Shown: positions 23,512 to 34,595, counted from the first letter of the stretch. The stretch: DNA of 64,000 nucleotides from Tilletiopsis washingtonensis (GCF_003144115.1 NW_020312017.1:364845-428844), one strand, 5' to 3'. A program made the numbers and translations. The notes: generated from the sequence alone by a model not told the origin.

Positions 23512-25431
23512 CTACGCCTGGTGCTCGAACTTCTCGCCCGTGCTCTGCGCCACGCCCTGCGAGTCGCCGGCCTTCTCGCCGGGCGCCGGCTGCGCGTCCA
23601 CGGCCGCCGCGTTGGACGTGGGCATGCGGATGACGAGCACGCTCAGATTGTCCGTCGAGAAGTTGCTGGTGGGCGCAGCGTGAGTACACAGGTTGGGGGA
23701 AGAGGGCGGAAGAGGGCCGCCTCACCTGAGCGCATGCTGCAGCAGCATCTCGGATGCCTCTTGCGGATCCTCAACGTTGGCGACGAGATCGACCGCGTCC
23801 TGATCATCGACGACGTCCCACAGCTGGGGCGCAACGAAGAGCGGGATCAGCGGCTGCGCTGCACGAGTGTTGCGCGTCTGCGCGATCAACTGCTCACCCC
23901 ATCGCATGCCACAATGAGCAGCGTGTCGTCTTCACTCAGGCTCGTCTCGGTGGTATAGGGCGAGCCAACGACAAACTCCTTCATGGCCGCATCTCCGAGC
24001 GAGCGCGTCACGGCCAGCACGCCTGCGCGCGAAGTCGAAGCGTCAGAGATCGCCCACAGAGCGCGGCCGTCTGTCTTCTGCGCGCAAGTCCACTCACCAT
24101 TGACACGATTGTTCATCACAAAGCCTCCGGCGTCCGTGATGCGCTTGGCCTCTTGCGCGTCCGAGCCTTTGTGGTCGTACGTGAGACGCACTGCCTTTCC
24201 GCCGCGGCTAGGAGAAGGGAGGGGCGGGGGGGTCGGGGCACCTTCGCGTCAGCGGCGCGCTGCCAGTGAGAGTGAGACGCTGGGGAACTCACCAGAGCAC
24301 CGCTCGCGCATCGCCCACATTTGCAGTGTACAGCACCCGTCTGGCCGCCGCCGTGCTCGACTTGCTTGCCTGCTCTGGCTCTGCGCTCTTGCTCGAAGGC
24401 TGCTGTTGCTGCTGCTGCTCCTGCGTCTTGTCCTCCGCCGGTGTCTTCGACTCGGCCGCAGTTGCAGGCGGCTCATTTGACGTCGCCGCAGCAGCAGCCG
24501 AGGCAGCTGCCGCCTCTCCCTCGCCGCTGCCCGAGCTCGGGTGTCTCATGCGCCGCGCCCAGCCCAACAGGCCGCCCTTTGACTCGTCCTCCTTCTTCGG
24601 GCTGGCCGGTGTCTCTCCAGCGGGCGCCGAGTCGGCAGCGCCCTGCTTCGGACGCACACCACCGCTCTGGGCATGCTGCACTGGACGGCCATTCTCGTCT
24701 TCGAGACGCAGAAAGACAGTGACGGCCGTGCAGCCCGACGAGGTGCCCTCCTTGTCTGCAAGCTCACTCAGACGCTCATCGACGGCGTGGAAGGTGAGGT
24801 TGAAGACGTCGGGCACCGTCTTGCTGCTGTTGGAGGCCAGCGTGTCCAGGAGGTACTGCCCGCATGTGCGCCTCAGCGCCGCCTGCTGCGTGCGTCGCGC
24901 TCGCCGCGACTCACCTCGTGAAAGTGCTGCCCGCACCACTCCGCCGAATGCTTGCCCGCATGGCCGTCAAACACGCCAAAGAAGCCCTGGCCGGGCACGC
25001 CGCCAAAATCGTACACAAAGGCGTGCGAGTCCTCCATCGTGCGCCGCCAGCGCTTGTTGCGGTCCTCGGACACGCCCACGCGGAACGGCGCCGTGCCGTG
25101 GTGTGCCGCGGCGGGGTGCTGGTTCACGATCTGGCGGCAGGCAGAGAGAGTGAGCGCCTCTGCGTGTGTCGGGAGAAGTGAGAGCAGGAACGCACGCCAT
25201 GCGTGTCCTTGCCGTCGGCAGTCGTGGTCTGCGAGGACGACGCGTTCACCGCAGGACTGTCGCTGTGGAGGGGAGAGAAAGGGAGCGTGGCGTGAGCCGC
25301 TGCGTCTGCGCACATGCTGCCTGCGCTGCGGCATGACTGACGCATCTTCCTGATTGCGCACTGCAGCGCGAGGGAGAGGGACGTCAGCTGCGGCGCAAGC
25401 AGAAGTGGCCGAGACGGCACGCACGAGGCAT
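23512..25431 (-). CDS. PTC1: Protein phosphatase 2C, Ptc1-like
   Basis: Nine exons on the minus strand: 25425-25431, 25342-25360, 25196-25262, 25130-24915, 24855-24293, 24207-24098, 24022-23898, 23823-23726, 23665-23512; 452 aa. PP2C motifs are in order: [90 protein letters not shown] and [18 protein letters not shown] and [10 protein letters not shown] are characteristic of Ptc1, which turns down the HOG MAP-kinase pathway and affects organelle inheritance. An insertion of about 100 residues rich in Ala/Ser/Gln/Pro separates the catalytic motifs in exon 5. The first two coding exons are 7 and 19 nt. They are supported by strong donors, a CTGAC branch site and exact phase, but the true start could lie elsewhere. 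Introns are 42-85 nt. Confidence 0.9.
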
Positions 25432-27027
25432 GTAAGGCGGCCCTGTGGGGGTGCGGCTACACCGGGGCTATGGGACGTGGAGCTAGTCGCGACGAGCGAG
25501 CAGAGGAGGTCGTGGTTCGGAAGGCGGATCCGCGTACAACGTGCGGGCGGCGGTACGAGGGCGCGACGAGACAAAGTCGCAGCGCTTGGCGATGCGGTGC
25601 GGTGCGGTGTGGTGGAGGGAGGCAAGCGAGCCGGCGAACGCGCGACAGCGGGCGGGACGTGCGCGGCGAGCAGCAGAGATGCGGCGCGGGTGCGTGCGGG
25701 CGAGCGTGAGAGAGGTCCGGAGCGAGAGAGGTCCGGATGGCGGCGAGGTGGTGGAGCTGAGCAGCAAGAGAAGCGGGAGCGGTGCTGCTCAGGAGGCGCT
25801 CCCGCTGCTGCTCACACAGCGCTGCGCTCCGCCGCAGGGCAGCAGGCGCAGCAGGCGTGGCCGCCGGCGGCCGCTCCCTCGGGCGTGGCGTGGCACAGCC
25901 CAGTGCGCGCAGCGATGACGCGCACGCCCGCCGTGTGGGCGCAGGCGGCGTGCCTCGTGCCTGGCAGAACGCCGCGCGCGGCCAGCAGCGCCGCCGCCGC
26001 GCGCCTCGTGGCTTGCGGCAGCGTCTGCCGAGCACCTCGCCCCACCCGCACCGACGGGCTCGTCCACTCACCTCAGAAGCAGCGCCTCTGCGCAGCCCGA
26101 GCTCTCTCAGCAGACAGCAGACAGACGCGTGCTTCGCCAAGGCTCACAGCAGCACCGGGCAAGGCCAGCGTGGCGCATCGGCGGCAGCGGCGAGACGCAT
26201 GTGGATGTGGAGCAGGCGTGAGAACAAGCTGCGAGAGGGCGCGCGTGAAGGGTCACCGCGCACACGCTGCTTCGCTCCGCCGTCGCGGCCGCGGGCTTCC
26301 TTGCACCCTCCGCATCATCGTGGGTGTTGAGAGCCGCATTCCGCGGCACCCTCACGCCCTTCGCCGCATCCCTTCTGCCGCTTTTCGCCTGCAGGGCCCG
26401 GCTGCCGGGCCTGCACTGAGGGCGTTGCAGCCCTTCGGCGCGTCATCGTGGACGGGCGACCCGCGCGCACAGCCTCGCAGTCTGGAGTTTATCCGGGCGC
26501 TTCTCTGTGGCTGGGACGCACCCGGTGCGCCGGAGCTTCGTCAACGCTCGCAGCTCGGCCCACGCAGAAGGCTGACGCTGAAAGTGAGCGACGAGCTGAA
26601 GCTGCAAGGTCAGACGAGCTTGCCCCCCTCCGAGCCGCACAGAGCTTCACGCGCGCCGCGCGCGTCGTGCACCGGCATCTCTGACGCTCGGCTCGTGCGC
26701 TGCGAGGGCCACGCCTCTCTTGGGCTGCAGAAAACGTGGAACTGCGGCAGTCGAACTCTGAGAGCATACTCCAGTCCTTGCTTCCACAGCGACAGCAGCG
26801 TGATGAGGAGCCAGAGCCTGAGCGGCGGCCGGCGGCCCGGCCAGAGGGCGGCGCGCACGTGACGCGCGGCGCGCCAGATTTTTCGAGCGGGCGGCCGCGC
26901 GCGAGAAGAAGCCGCGGGCACTGGAGCAGTGTGCGGAGCTCTCGCCGCTGGGCTGCACCCTCGAGGCGCCTCTCACCTCTGCTCCGCCTCACCCCACCAC
27001 CCCCTCTCGCACCCACACACACACACC
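25432..27027. promoter_or_regulatory. Large divergent intergenic region
   Basis: About 1.6 kb between the divergent Ptc1 and Grn1-like genes. Open frames in it overlap on both strands and look random. A short direct repeat, CGAGAGAGGTCCGGA-like, occurs twice in tandem near 25707-25737. Both promoters should be here. Confidence 0.5.
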
Positions 27028-29424
27028 ATGGTCAAGCCGCCGAAGCGCGCGTCGAAGCGCACGTCGACGAAGCAGCGCGAGAAGATCAAGAAGAAGGTCT
27101 CGGAGCACCACCGCAAGGCGCGCCGCGCCGCCAAGAAGGACGTGACGTGGAAGAGCAAGAAGCGCGTCGACCCGGGCATCCCCAACTCCTACCCCTTCAA
27201 GGAGCAGCTGCTGCAGGAGATTGAGGAGAAGCGGAATCGCGTGAGTCAAAGTGGCTGATGGCGGCTGCTGTGCAGAGGCTGAGGTTCACTGTGGCAGGCC
27301 GAGGAGGAACGCAGAGCGCAGAAGGCGGCGCGCAAGACTGGCGCACTGCCGGCAGCAGAGAGCGACGACGAGGACGCCGAGGCAGCCGACGAGGTCGCCG
27401 CAGTGGGCGACGAGGACGATGCGGGCGAGGGAGGCGAGGCGTCGATTGCCGCCTTGCTGGCGCAGTCCGGCGCGCTTGCCGAGCCCGCCGTGCCGCTCAC
27501 CTTTCGTGGCACACTCGCGGACCTCTACGCCGCCACGCAGCCGGCCGCCGAGCCGCGTCTGCGCGCCATTGTGTTTGCGGTGGATGCGAGAGATCCGATT
27601 GGATGGCGCACGCCGCTGCTCGAGGAGGAGCAGGTGGATGCGCAGAAGATCATTGCCCTCACCCGTGCCGGTGAGTTGCAGCCACAATGCGCCCCGCCCC
27701 GCCCCAGTGTCCTGACGAACGCTGTGTGCCAGACCTCGTGCCGCTCGAGACGCTCGCAGCATGGCAAGCGTCGATTGCCGCATCTTCGGGCTTCCCCGTC
27801 TTCCCCATTGCCAGCCCGCCAGCGGGCGAGAGCAAGGGCAGCGAGCCGCTCATCGAGCTCCTCATGTCGCTCGTGCCGGCCGCCGAGAGGGCGCCGCCTG
27901 CTGCTGTCGAGGCGGAGGAGGCAGAGGGCGAGGAGGAGGATGCAGACATCAAGAATGCCGTCGTGGTGGTGGGCATGGAGCACGTGAGTGGGCGTCGCGC
28001 ACGGAAGCTTGATGCACTCAAGCTGACGCTGTGCCGCCAGTCCGGCCGCACGACGCTTGCCAAGCTCCTGGCCGCCTCTCTGAGTGTCGCAGCCTCCGAC
28101 GCAGCGCACGCCGCCACGACAGTGTACGACTCTCCGCCATTGGTCGCGGCCACTGCGCGTGCGGCGCACCTCAGTGCCGCAGAGCAGGCGGAGGTTGAGG
28201 CGGCGGAGGATGCAGAGGATGCAGCACACGAGGCTGAGGAGGATGGAGAGGCCGAGCTGGAGCGCGAGCGGGCACGCGATGAACGCGCGGCCATGCGCAT
28301 CCTGATGCGCAACCAAGGCGCCGTGGAGCGCATCAAGGAGCCATTGCCTTTGGGTGAGTTGCAGCTCTGCAGCAAGACCACAGCGGCCTTGCTGACTCAG
28401 GGTACGCAGTGTACGCCCTCGTCCGCCGCGTCATCAGCCCGACGGACCTGATGCTGGCATACAACGTGCCTGCCTTTGGCTCCTTTGTGCCCAGCAAGCA
28501 CGTCGATGGCTTTGAAGACCGCGCGCTGAGCGAAAAGGCCGCCAAGGACGCAGAGGAGTTCCTGATTGGCCTGGCGCGCGCGAGGGGGCGCAACAAGAAG
28601 GTGAGTGCTGGCGCAGTCGGAGGGCCGCGACGCAAAGACGTTTGCCGTGCACGCCGCTGATGTATACGCCGCAGGGCGACATTCCGGATACGATTGCCGC
28701 CTCGCGCATCCTGCTGCGCGACTGGTCGAGCGGAGCGTTGGGCTACTACACTGCGGCGCCCGCACAAGGCGCGCCCGCAAGCGAGGCCGACGTCAAGGCG
28801 GCCAAGGCACAGCTGGCGCAGACGCTCGGCGGCGCCATGCAGCCGCGGAAAGAGTGGCGCAAGCGCTTCGAGGGCCGTGAAGTGCGCCTGCGCTCGATGG
28901 GACAGAGCCTGCTGGACGAGCGTGTGGCGCTCAGCAAGGTGCGGGAAGTCGTCGTGGAGGAGGATGAGGAGGATGAGGAGGAGGACGACGACGAAGACGA
29001 GGAGATGGAGGACCTTGACGAGGACGAGGAGAATGAGTGGGAGTCGGACGAGGCGGGTGAGGACGAGGAGGACGAGGAAGACGAGGAGGCGGAGGAAGTC
29101 GTCCCCGAGCCCGTCGTTGCCAAGCCACGGTCGATCCTCAAGAAGCCCTCCAAGGGCGCCTCTGCCGCCGCCGCATCCAAGAAGCGTCCCTCTCCCGCCG
29201 CCGCGGCGGCCAAGGCGATGCTGCGTGCGCCTCCGAAGGCGACAGCCGTGGCCGCGCCGAAGAAGACGGCGCGCATTGCCGACGAGCCGCTCGCGGCACG
29301 GAAGCGTGCGGCGCCGGCTGCGCCGAAGAACGCCCTGGCTAAGGCGGTGGCAGAGGCGGATGCCAAGGAGGAGAACCCGCTGAGCAAGAAGGCCATGCGG
29401 GCGGCGAAGCGGCAGCGACGATGA
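27028..29424 (+). CDS. Nucleolar ribosome-assembly GTPase-fold protein, Grn1/GNL3-like
   Basis: Six exons: 27028-27240, 27298-27670, 27733-27983, 28041-28353, 28410-28600, 28675-29424; about 696 aa (the fifth exon could start at 28401 instead). The Lys-rich N-terminus, PGIPNSYPFKEQ and EKRNRAEEERRAQK match the GN3L/Grn1 domain that targets the nucleolus. AIVFAVDARDPIGWR is the circularly permuted GTPase hallmark. PDTIAASRILLRDW and YYTAAP mark the C-terminal module. Family members promote pre-60S assembly and export. The nucleotide motifs look degraded: TRAD replaces NKxD, GMEHSGRTT replaces the P-loop GxxxxGKS/T, and YDSPP replaces DSPG. A very acidic D/E tract and a Lys/Ala-rich tail end the protein. 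The 57-nt third intron is in frame without a stop. Confidence 0.87.
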
Positions 29425-31055
29425 GCGTCGATTGCTCTCCGGGCCCCCACTAGACATCTTGCTTCCCCTCCACACTTCATCTGTTGCCTCACTCTCACTC
29501 TCTGCATCGGTTCACGAGTCCAATCATTGATTTAGCTACCGCTGCGCCCGGGGCGGTGCGTTGTGCCGGAGCCAAGAGCCAACGATGGTCCTGCATGCTG
29601 CGAAGGCGCAGAATGGTCGTGCGACGTCGTTCTGTGTGCTGCTGCATCCGCTGCGCCATCACATGTGTGCTGCTCCGCCCCTCTTCAAGCGGAGGTGCTG
29701 GCGAGCGCTGCGCTGTCCAAGGGTGCAGCGACGCGTCTTTTCCCGGCGATGTCGACGCGTCGAGGTGTTGGCTGCGCCGCGTCGCCTCCGCCCGCCGCGC
29801 GCGCGCGGCAAGGGGTCGCGGCTGCATCTGGCGCCCCGTGCGTCTGCAGCGCGCCACACCGTCGGCGCCACACGCAGGCACGCATCGCTGTCGCCTCCTC
29901 CAGCGCTCTTCGCGGCGTCGTCGGCAAGCGGCCATCCCCGCATCCTCTTGGTCCGCTCACGCCGCATCGTGACGGCTCCAGGGCGAGGCGTGCGGCACCC
30001 GCGCAGATCACACCTCACGCGGCACGCGGCGACAGGCTGGCGTCGAGCCTCCTGGCCTGACAAGCGCTGGGCGCGCGCCAGCTCCAAGAGCCAGCACCAG
30101 CATCGAGGCAGACGCTCAGCACACAGCCTCAGCACGCAGACGACGGCGAGGTCCTCGTCCGAGCCCTGCGCGCCGCAGCTGCCGTGCGAGGCGGTAGCGT
30201 GTGCCCGTTGCGTCCTTTCTCGGTCTTCTGGGCCGCACGCATAGGGCAGGTCAGCTGCGGGCGGCACCGGCGGTCACGCTGCTTGCCGAGCGGAGTGCCG
30301 CCGGCGACGAGGCGTGGGAGCAGGAGCGTCGCTGCCGAGAGAGGCAGGTGCGGGCCCGAGATGGAGGAGCAGGAGCAGCTGCCCGCGCCCGCGCCCGCCC
30401 TCGTGGGCCCGACGCCCGGCGCGCCTGCCAGGGGCAGCGTCTGGCGCGCAGCGAGGTGCATGGACGCTGCACGCGCGCGCGCCACGCCGATCCCTCGCCC
30501 TCTCTGCGGCTGCCTGCTCTCCGCCTCTGCTTCTCCTCCACCCGCCCGGTGCGGCAGGTGTGCAAATGCCCGATGCTGCTGCACCCTCGCTCGGCGGCAG
30601 CAAAGGGCGGCGTCGCGCACCTCAGCACCCAAGCACCCAAGCAGCCAGCCGGCCCAGAGCAGCGGCTGCCCCGACTCGAGGCCATGCTGCGTGCTGGCCC
30701 CTCTCGCCGCCAGATCTGCCGCTCGACGGCGCACGCAGCTCGGCTGCGCACACCGGCCGGCCCGCAGCTGCTGTGGCGCCCGCTCCGAGGCCGGCATCTG
30801 CCTCGTCTGCATGCTGTCAGAGCGAGAAAGCTTGTCCACCCGAGCTGCCCGCCGCTGGACCGCTGGCGCTGGCCGGCGCCTCGCTGCTGATCCTCGCGCT
30901 CCTCTCTGTCTCTCTCTCGCTCTCACCATCACCATCTCCAGCCTGTGTTCTCCCCTTCTCCTCTCTCCCGCCTCTGTCCCCTTCGTCAGCGCTAGGCCTC
31001 GGCTCATCACACACTCTCTCGTCTCGTGCCGCACTCTCCGACACCCACGCTCTCT

Positions 31056-31088
<33 letters not shown>

Positions 31089-31352
31089 CGTCTCCTCGGC
31101 CGTCGCCTCACACTCTTTCTTGCCTGCGCCTCGCTGCTGTATTCACGGCCTTTCTCACTCTCACTCTCTCGTGTCGCCTCCCTTCTCCCTTGCCGGCCAA
31201 GCTCGCGCATCGCGCTGCTGCCTCTCTGGCACGCGCTCTGTCTCTCTAGATCCGGCATCCGGCCAAAGTGAGTGCAGTCGCGGTGAGCGAAAGGGCACAG
31301 CGTCTGACGGAGGACCACACAGAGCGCGTCTCGTCCTCTCTCGAGTCTCACG
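29425..31352. other. Intergenic, 1.9 kb, pyrimidine-rich at its right end
   Basis: No recognisable gene. The right third (about 30890-31250) is strongly CT-rich on the + strand, including the dinucleotide run at 31061-31087, and probably forms the promoter and 5' leader of the Axl2-like gene. Overlapping open frames are Ser/Leu/Arg-rich products of that composition. Confidence 0.55.
31061..31087 (+). repeat. CT dinucleotide microsatellite
   Basis: About 13 CT units preceded by a run of T, 265-290 nt upstream of the Axl2-like start codon, on its sense strand. Confidence 0.85.
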
Positions 31353-34300
31353 ATGACGCCAAGACGAAGCATGCGCTTCGCAGCAGCGCTCGCGCTCGCA
31401 GCGCTGGCCCTCAGCCCCGCGGCAGATGCAGCAGTGACCGTGGCGCAGCCACTCATGGCGCAGCTGCCGCAAATAGCGCACGTCGGGCAGCCGTACACCT
31501 GGGCCTTCTCGGACGCCACTTTTGCGTCCGACGTGGGCGCCGCCATCTCGTACGCGGTGCAGGGGCTGCCGCAGTGGGCACACTTTGACGAGGCGTCCAG
31601 GACATTCAGCGGCAGTCCGGCCGAGAGCGATGAGAGTCAGGCGCGCATCACGGTCGAAGCATCCGAGCCAGGCTCGGCGGCTTCTGCAGCGTTCAACCTC
31701 CTCGTCCTCTCGCAGGCAGCGCCCGTGCTGCACAAGCCCATCGCCGAGCAGCTGCCCGAGGCGAGCTCGCTGGGCATCAAGAACATCCTGCCGGGCAACC
31801 AGCTGCACCTGCCGCTCGGCTGGTCCTTCAGCATCGGCTTTGCCGGCGACACGTTCACGCAGCCCCACGGCGACAACGTGTACTGGACGGCGCAGCTGGC
31901 GGGCAACCGTGCGCTGCCGTCGTGGATGACGTGGGACGCCAACAGCTACACGCTGTGGGGCGTCGCGCCCACGTCTCCTGGCCCAGAAGGCGAGCAGTTC
32001 GACTTCGTGCTCACGGGCTCGAACCGCCGCGGCTACGGCGGCGTCTCGAGCTCCATGACCGTCGTCGTCAGCTCGCACGAACTGACGCTCGGCGGCCCGC
32101 TGCGCGCCGTCAACATTACCGCCGGCGACAACTTCCGCTACCGCATCCCCACGACGGGCCTGCAGCTCGACGGACGCCAGTCGCCCGAGAGCAACACGAT
32201 CACGACGCACGTCGAGGCCTCGCAGTACAGCTGGCTGGCGTACGACGCCGAGACGAACACCGTCTCGGGCAAGGTGCCGTTTGACGCCGCGCAGGGCGAT
32301 CCCTCGCAGCCGCAGAGCCTCTTTGTGCCGCTCACCTTCCACGACACGCACAACAACTCGCTGCCCGCCAACCTGACGCTGGCCGTGTATCCGTCGGCGT
32401 TCAACGTCGAGACGCTGCCCAACATCTTCATCGAGCCGGGCCACATGTTCAACCAGTCGCTCGCCGGCCTGCTGCGCAACCCGGCCGTGTCGAAGCTCAA
32501 CATCACGTACGACCCGCCGAGCGCATCGGCGTGGCTCAGCCTCGACGACGACGAGACGCACCTGCTTGCCGGCAAGCCGCCGGCCGAGGCGTCCGACGAC
32601 CGCGTCAAGGTCTCGCTTGTGGCGACCAACGGCGGCGACAGTGATCGCACCAGCAGCGCCACCTTCTTCCTCGCCGCCAACGGCGACACGCCGCCGGCTG
32701 GCGACTCTGGCGCCGCTGCCGACGGCGACAAGCCCGCCGGCGGGCTCTCGTCTCGCGGCAAGCTGGCGCTCATTGCCAGTCTGGGCGCGGCGGGCGGGCT
32801 GGTGGGCCTTATCATCCTCATGGTCATCTGCCGCCGCTGCTGCGCCGTCGAGTCGCACGACACGAGCGGCGTCATGGCCGACGATGCCTACGACGAGGAG
32901 CGCACGCTGCACGACGAGAAGTCGCCGCGCTTTGCGGCGGCGGCGTGGGGCAAGAAGAAGGGCAGCGACAGCGGACACACGCCCTCGACCCTCACGGGCG
33001 GCAGCCCATGGCTGGACCCCAAGTCTGCCGCGGCGGGCAACAAGAGCAGCGTGGCGTGGGACGGCATGCCGGCCGACTTTGTCGACCACCACGTCGCCGA
33101 CGGACGCACCTCGCCGGCGATGAACGACGCCTACACGGCCTTTGCCGCGGCCGAGGCCGTGTCGCGCGCCAACGAGCAGCGCGCCTCGCCGGAACGCGCC
33201 GTGCAGCACTCCATCATGGGCGCCATGCCGTGGGGCAAGAAGAAGCGTGCGGCGGCAGCGTCGAACAAGAGCCTGGCGCGCGAGGCGGCGCTCAACAGTG
33301 CCATTGCCGTGACGACGAGCGCGACGCAGGGCCTCGGCCTCAACACGGGCGACGATGCGTATGCCTCTTCGCCGTCCTCGAGCGCACGGCACTCGCGCTC
33401 GCGGCATTCGGGCCTGAGCACGCGGTCAGGCGGCAACGGCACGGGCATGGCGCGGCCAGCCAGCTGGGAGGACGACATGTGGTACGAGCAGCCGACGCGG
33501 CGCGGCGGCACGGAGACGGCGAAGCGCTCGACGCCGATGCGTCACCGCAACAGCCACATCAACGCCAGCCCGCTCTTCTCCACCGGCGGCTTCCAGACTG
33601 GCCCTTCGCCCGCTGCCTTTGCCACGACGAGCGTCAGCGGCGACGGCCACAGCACCGACCACGAGGCGGACACCTTCGAGGACAGCCAGGGCACGGGCGA
33701 CGCCGACCAGATGGAGGCCGTCGAGATCAGCCAGGCGCGGCGCGTCGACCTGCGGCAGCCGTCGAGCACCTTTGCGCGCGCCGTCAGTGGCTCCGTCGAT
33801 CCCATGGATGCCAACGCTGCATTTGAGGATGCCGAGGACGAGGAAGGCACGCTCAACGGCCACGACGAGGGCACGTACGGCCACACGGGCCGCGCGCCGA
33901 ACCGCGAGAGTGCCATGAGCAACATGACGCAGGACTTTCGCGCACTGCAGCCGCACCTGACGTTCCCGGACCACGCGCCGACGATGCGCGCCGTGAACCC
34001 GTCGGCGTCACCTCCACCAACGCCGTCGCCCTTCGACGCTCCCTTCGGTGTCGCCCCGACGCCGCGGCCCGCCTCGATCCGCACCTCGTCGCACCGCGTG
34101 CACCAGCCGCAGCTCGTCGAGGTCTCGCCGCGCCGCCACACGCTGTTCACCATGCACCCCAATCCGCCGCCGGCGCTGCGCGGCGCGCCCGACTCGCCCG
34201 GCAAGCGCTCCGGCTCGCGGCGCCAGACGTACCACCTCATCGTGCTCGACGAGTCGATGCCGCAGTTCCACGGCCAGTGGCCCGCCATGCTCTCCGAGTG

Positions 34301-34595
34301 GCTCAGCTTCAACGAGCGGACCTTCGAGGTGTCGGGCATGCCGCCGGATGGGCTGTTTGACGAGGAGGATCTGGACGGCATGTCCATTGCCCTCGTCCTC
34401 TCGACGCAGCGTGCACCGCCCAGCCCGGCACTGGGCCCGACGTCGCCGCCAAGCCCCAGCAAGCGCGGCCACGGCCGCTCGTGGAGCAACGACGGCGAGG
34501 GCGAGGAGCTCGAGGTGGTGGCGCGCGCCTTCCTGCGCTTCAACCACGGCCGCACCGCGTTCCACGAGGTCAACCTCGGGCCTCGCGTGTACTAA
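31353..34595 (+). CDS. AXL2: Axl2-like polarity receptor with cadherin-like (CADG) repeats
   Basis: Intronless, 1080 aa. Residues 1-26 form a signal peptide. The ectodomain holds about three dystroglycan-type cadherin-like modules. Their recurring pattern is a GQPYTW or GDNFRY opening, then LPxWxxFD/Y and xFSGxP: QWAHFDEASRTFSGSPAES, PSWMTWDANSYTLWGVAPTS and SWLAYDAETNTVSGKVPF. A single transmembrane helix (about 469-497, LALIASLGAAGGLVGLIILM) is followed by the basic CRRCC stop-transfer. The cytoplasmic tail of about 580 residues is disordered, Ser/Pro/Asp-rich and probably phosphorylated, but ends with a more ordered block (YHLIVLDESMPQFHGQWPAM...FNERTFEVSGMPPDGL) that may be another module. 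Yeast Axl2 marks axial bud sites and helps recruit septins and Cdc42 regulators. The role here is inferred from architecture. Confidence 0.83.
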   Translation: MTPRRSMRFAAALALAALALSPAADAAVTVAQPLMAQLPQIAHVGQPYTWAFSDATFASDVGAAISYAVQGLPQWAHFDEASRTFSGSPAESDESQARITVEASEPGSAASAAFNLLVLSQAAPVLHKPIAEQLPEASSLGIKNILPGNQLHLPLGWSFSIGFAGDTFTQPHGDNVYWTAQLAGNRALPSWMTWDANSYTLWGVAPTSPGPEGEQFDFVLTGSNRRGYGGVSSSMTVVVSSHELTLGGPLRAVNITAGDNFRYRIPTTGLQLDGRQSPESNTITTHVEASQYSWLAYDAETNTVSGKVPFDAAQGDPSQPQSLFVPLTFHDTHNNSLPANLTLAVYPSAFNVETLPNIFIEPGHMFNQSLAGLLRNPAVSKLNITYDPPSASAWLSLDDDETHLLAGKPPAEASDDRVKVSLVATNGGDSDRTSSATFFLAANGDTPPAGDSGAAADGDKPAGGLSSRGKLALIASLGAAGGLVGLIILMVICRRCCAVESHDTSGVMADDAYDEERTLHDEKSPRFAAAAWGKKKGSDSGHTPSTLTGGSPWLDPKSAAAGNKSSVAWDGMPADFVDHHVADGRTSPAMNDAYTAFAAAEAVSRANEQRASPERAVQHSIMGAMPWGKKKRAAAASNKSLAREAALNSAIAVTTSATQGLGLNTGDDAYASSPSSSARHSRSRHSGLSTRSGGNGTGMARPASWEDDMWYEQPTRRGGTETAKRSTPMRHRNSHINASPLFSTGGFQTGPSPAAFATTSVSGDGHSTDHEADTFEDSQGTGDADQMEAVEISQARRVDLRQPSSTFARAVSGSVDPMDANAAFEDAEDEEGTLNGHDEGTYGHTGRAPNRESAMSNMTQDFRALQPHLTFPDHAPTMRAVNPSASPPPTPSPFDAPFGVAPTPRPASIRTSSHRVHQPQLVEVSPRRHTLFTMHPNPPPALRGAPDSPGKRSGSRRQTYHLIVLDESMPQFHGQWPAMLSEWLSFNERTFEVSGMPPDGLFDEEDLDGMSIALVLSTQRAPPSPALGPTSPPSPSKRGHGRSWSNDGEGEELEVVARAFLRFNHGRTAFHEVNLGPRVY

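Noticed and set aside
28993-29100. Acidic repeat in the Grn1-like gene considered as a microsatellite or assembly artefact
   Set aside because: It encodes a D/E tract common in nucleolar proteins and stays in frame; treated as genuine coding sequence.
29505-29530. GGTTCACGAGTCC resembling a tRNA B box
   Set aside because: Spacing and bases do not fit the T-loop consensus, and no A box or cloverleaf could be built around it.
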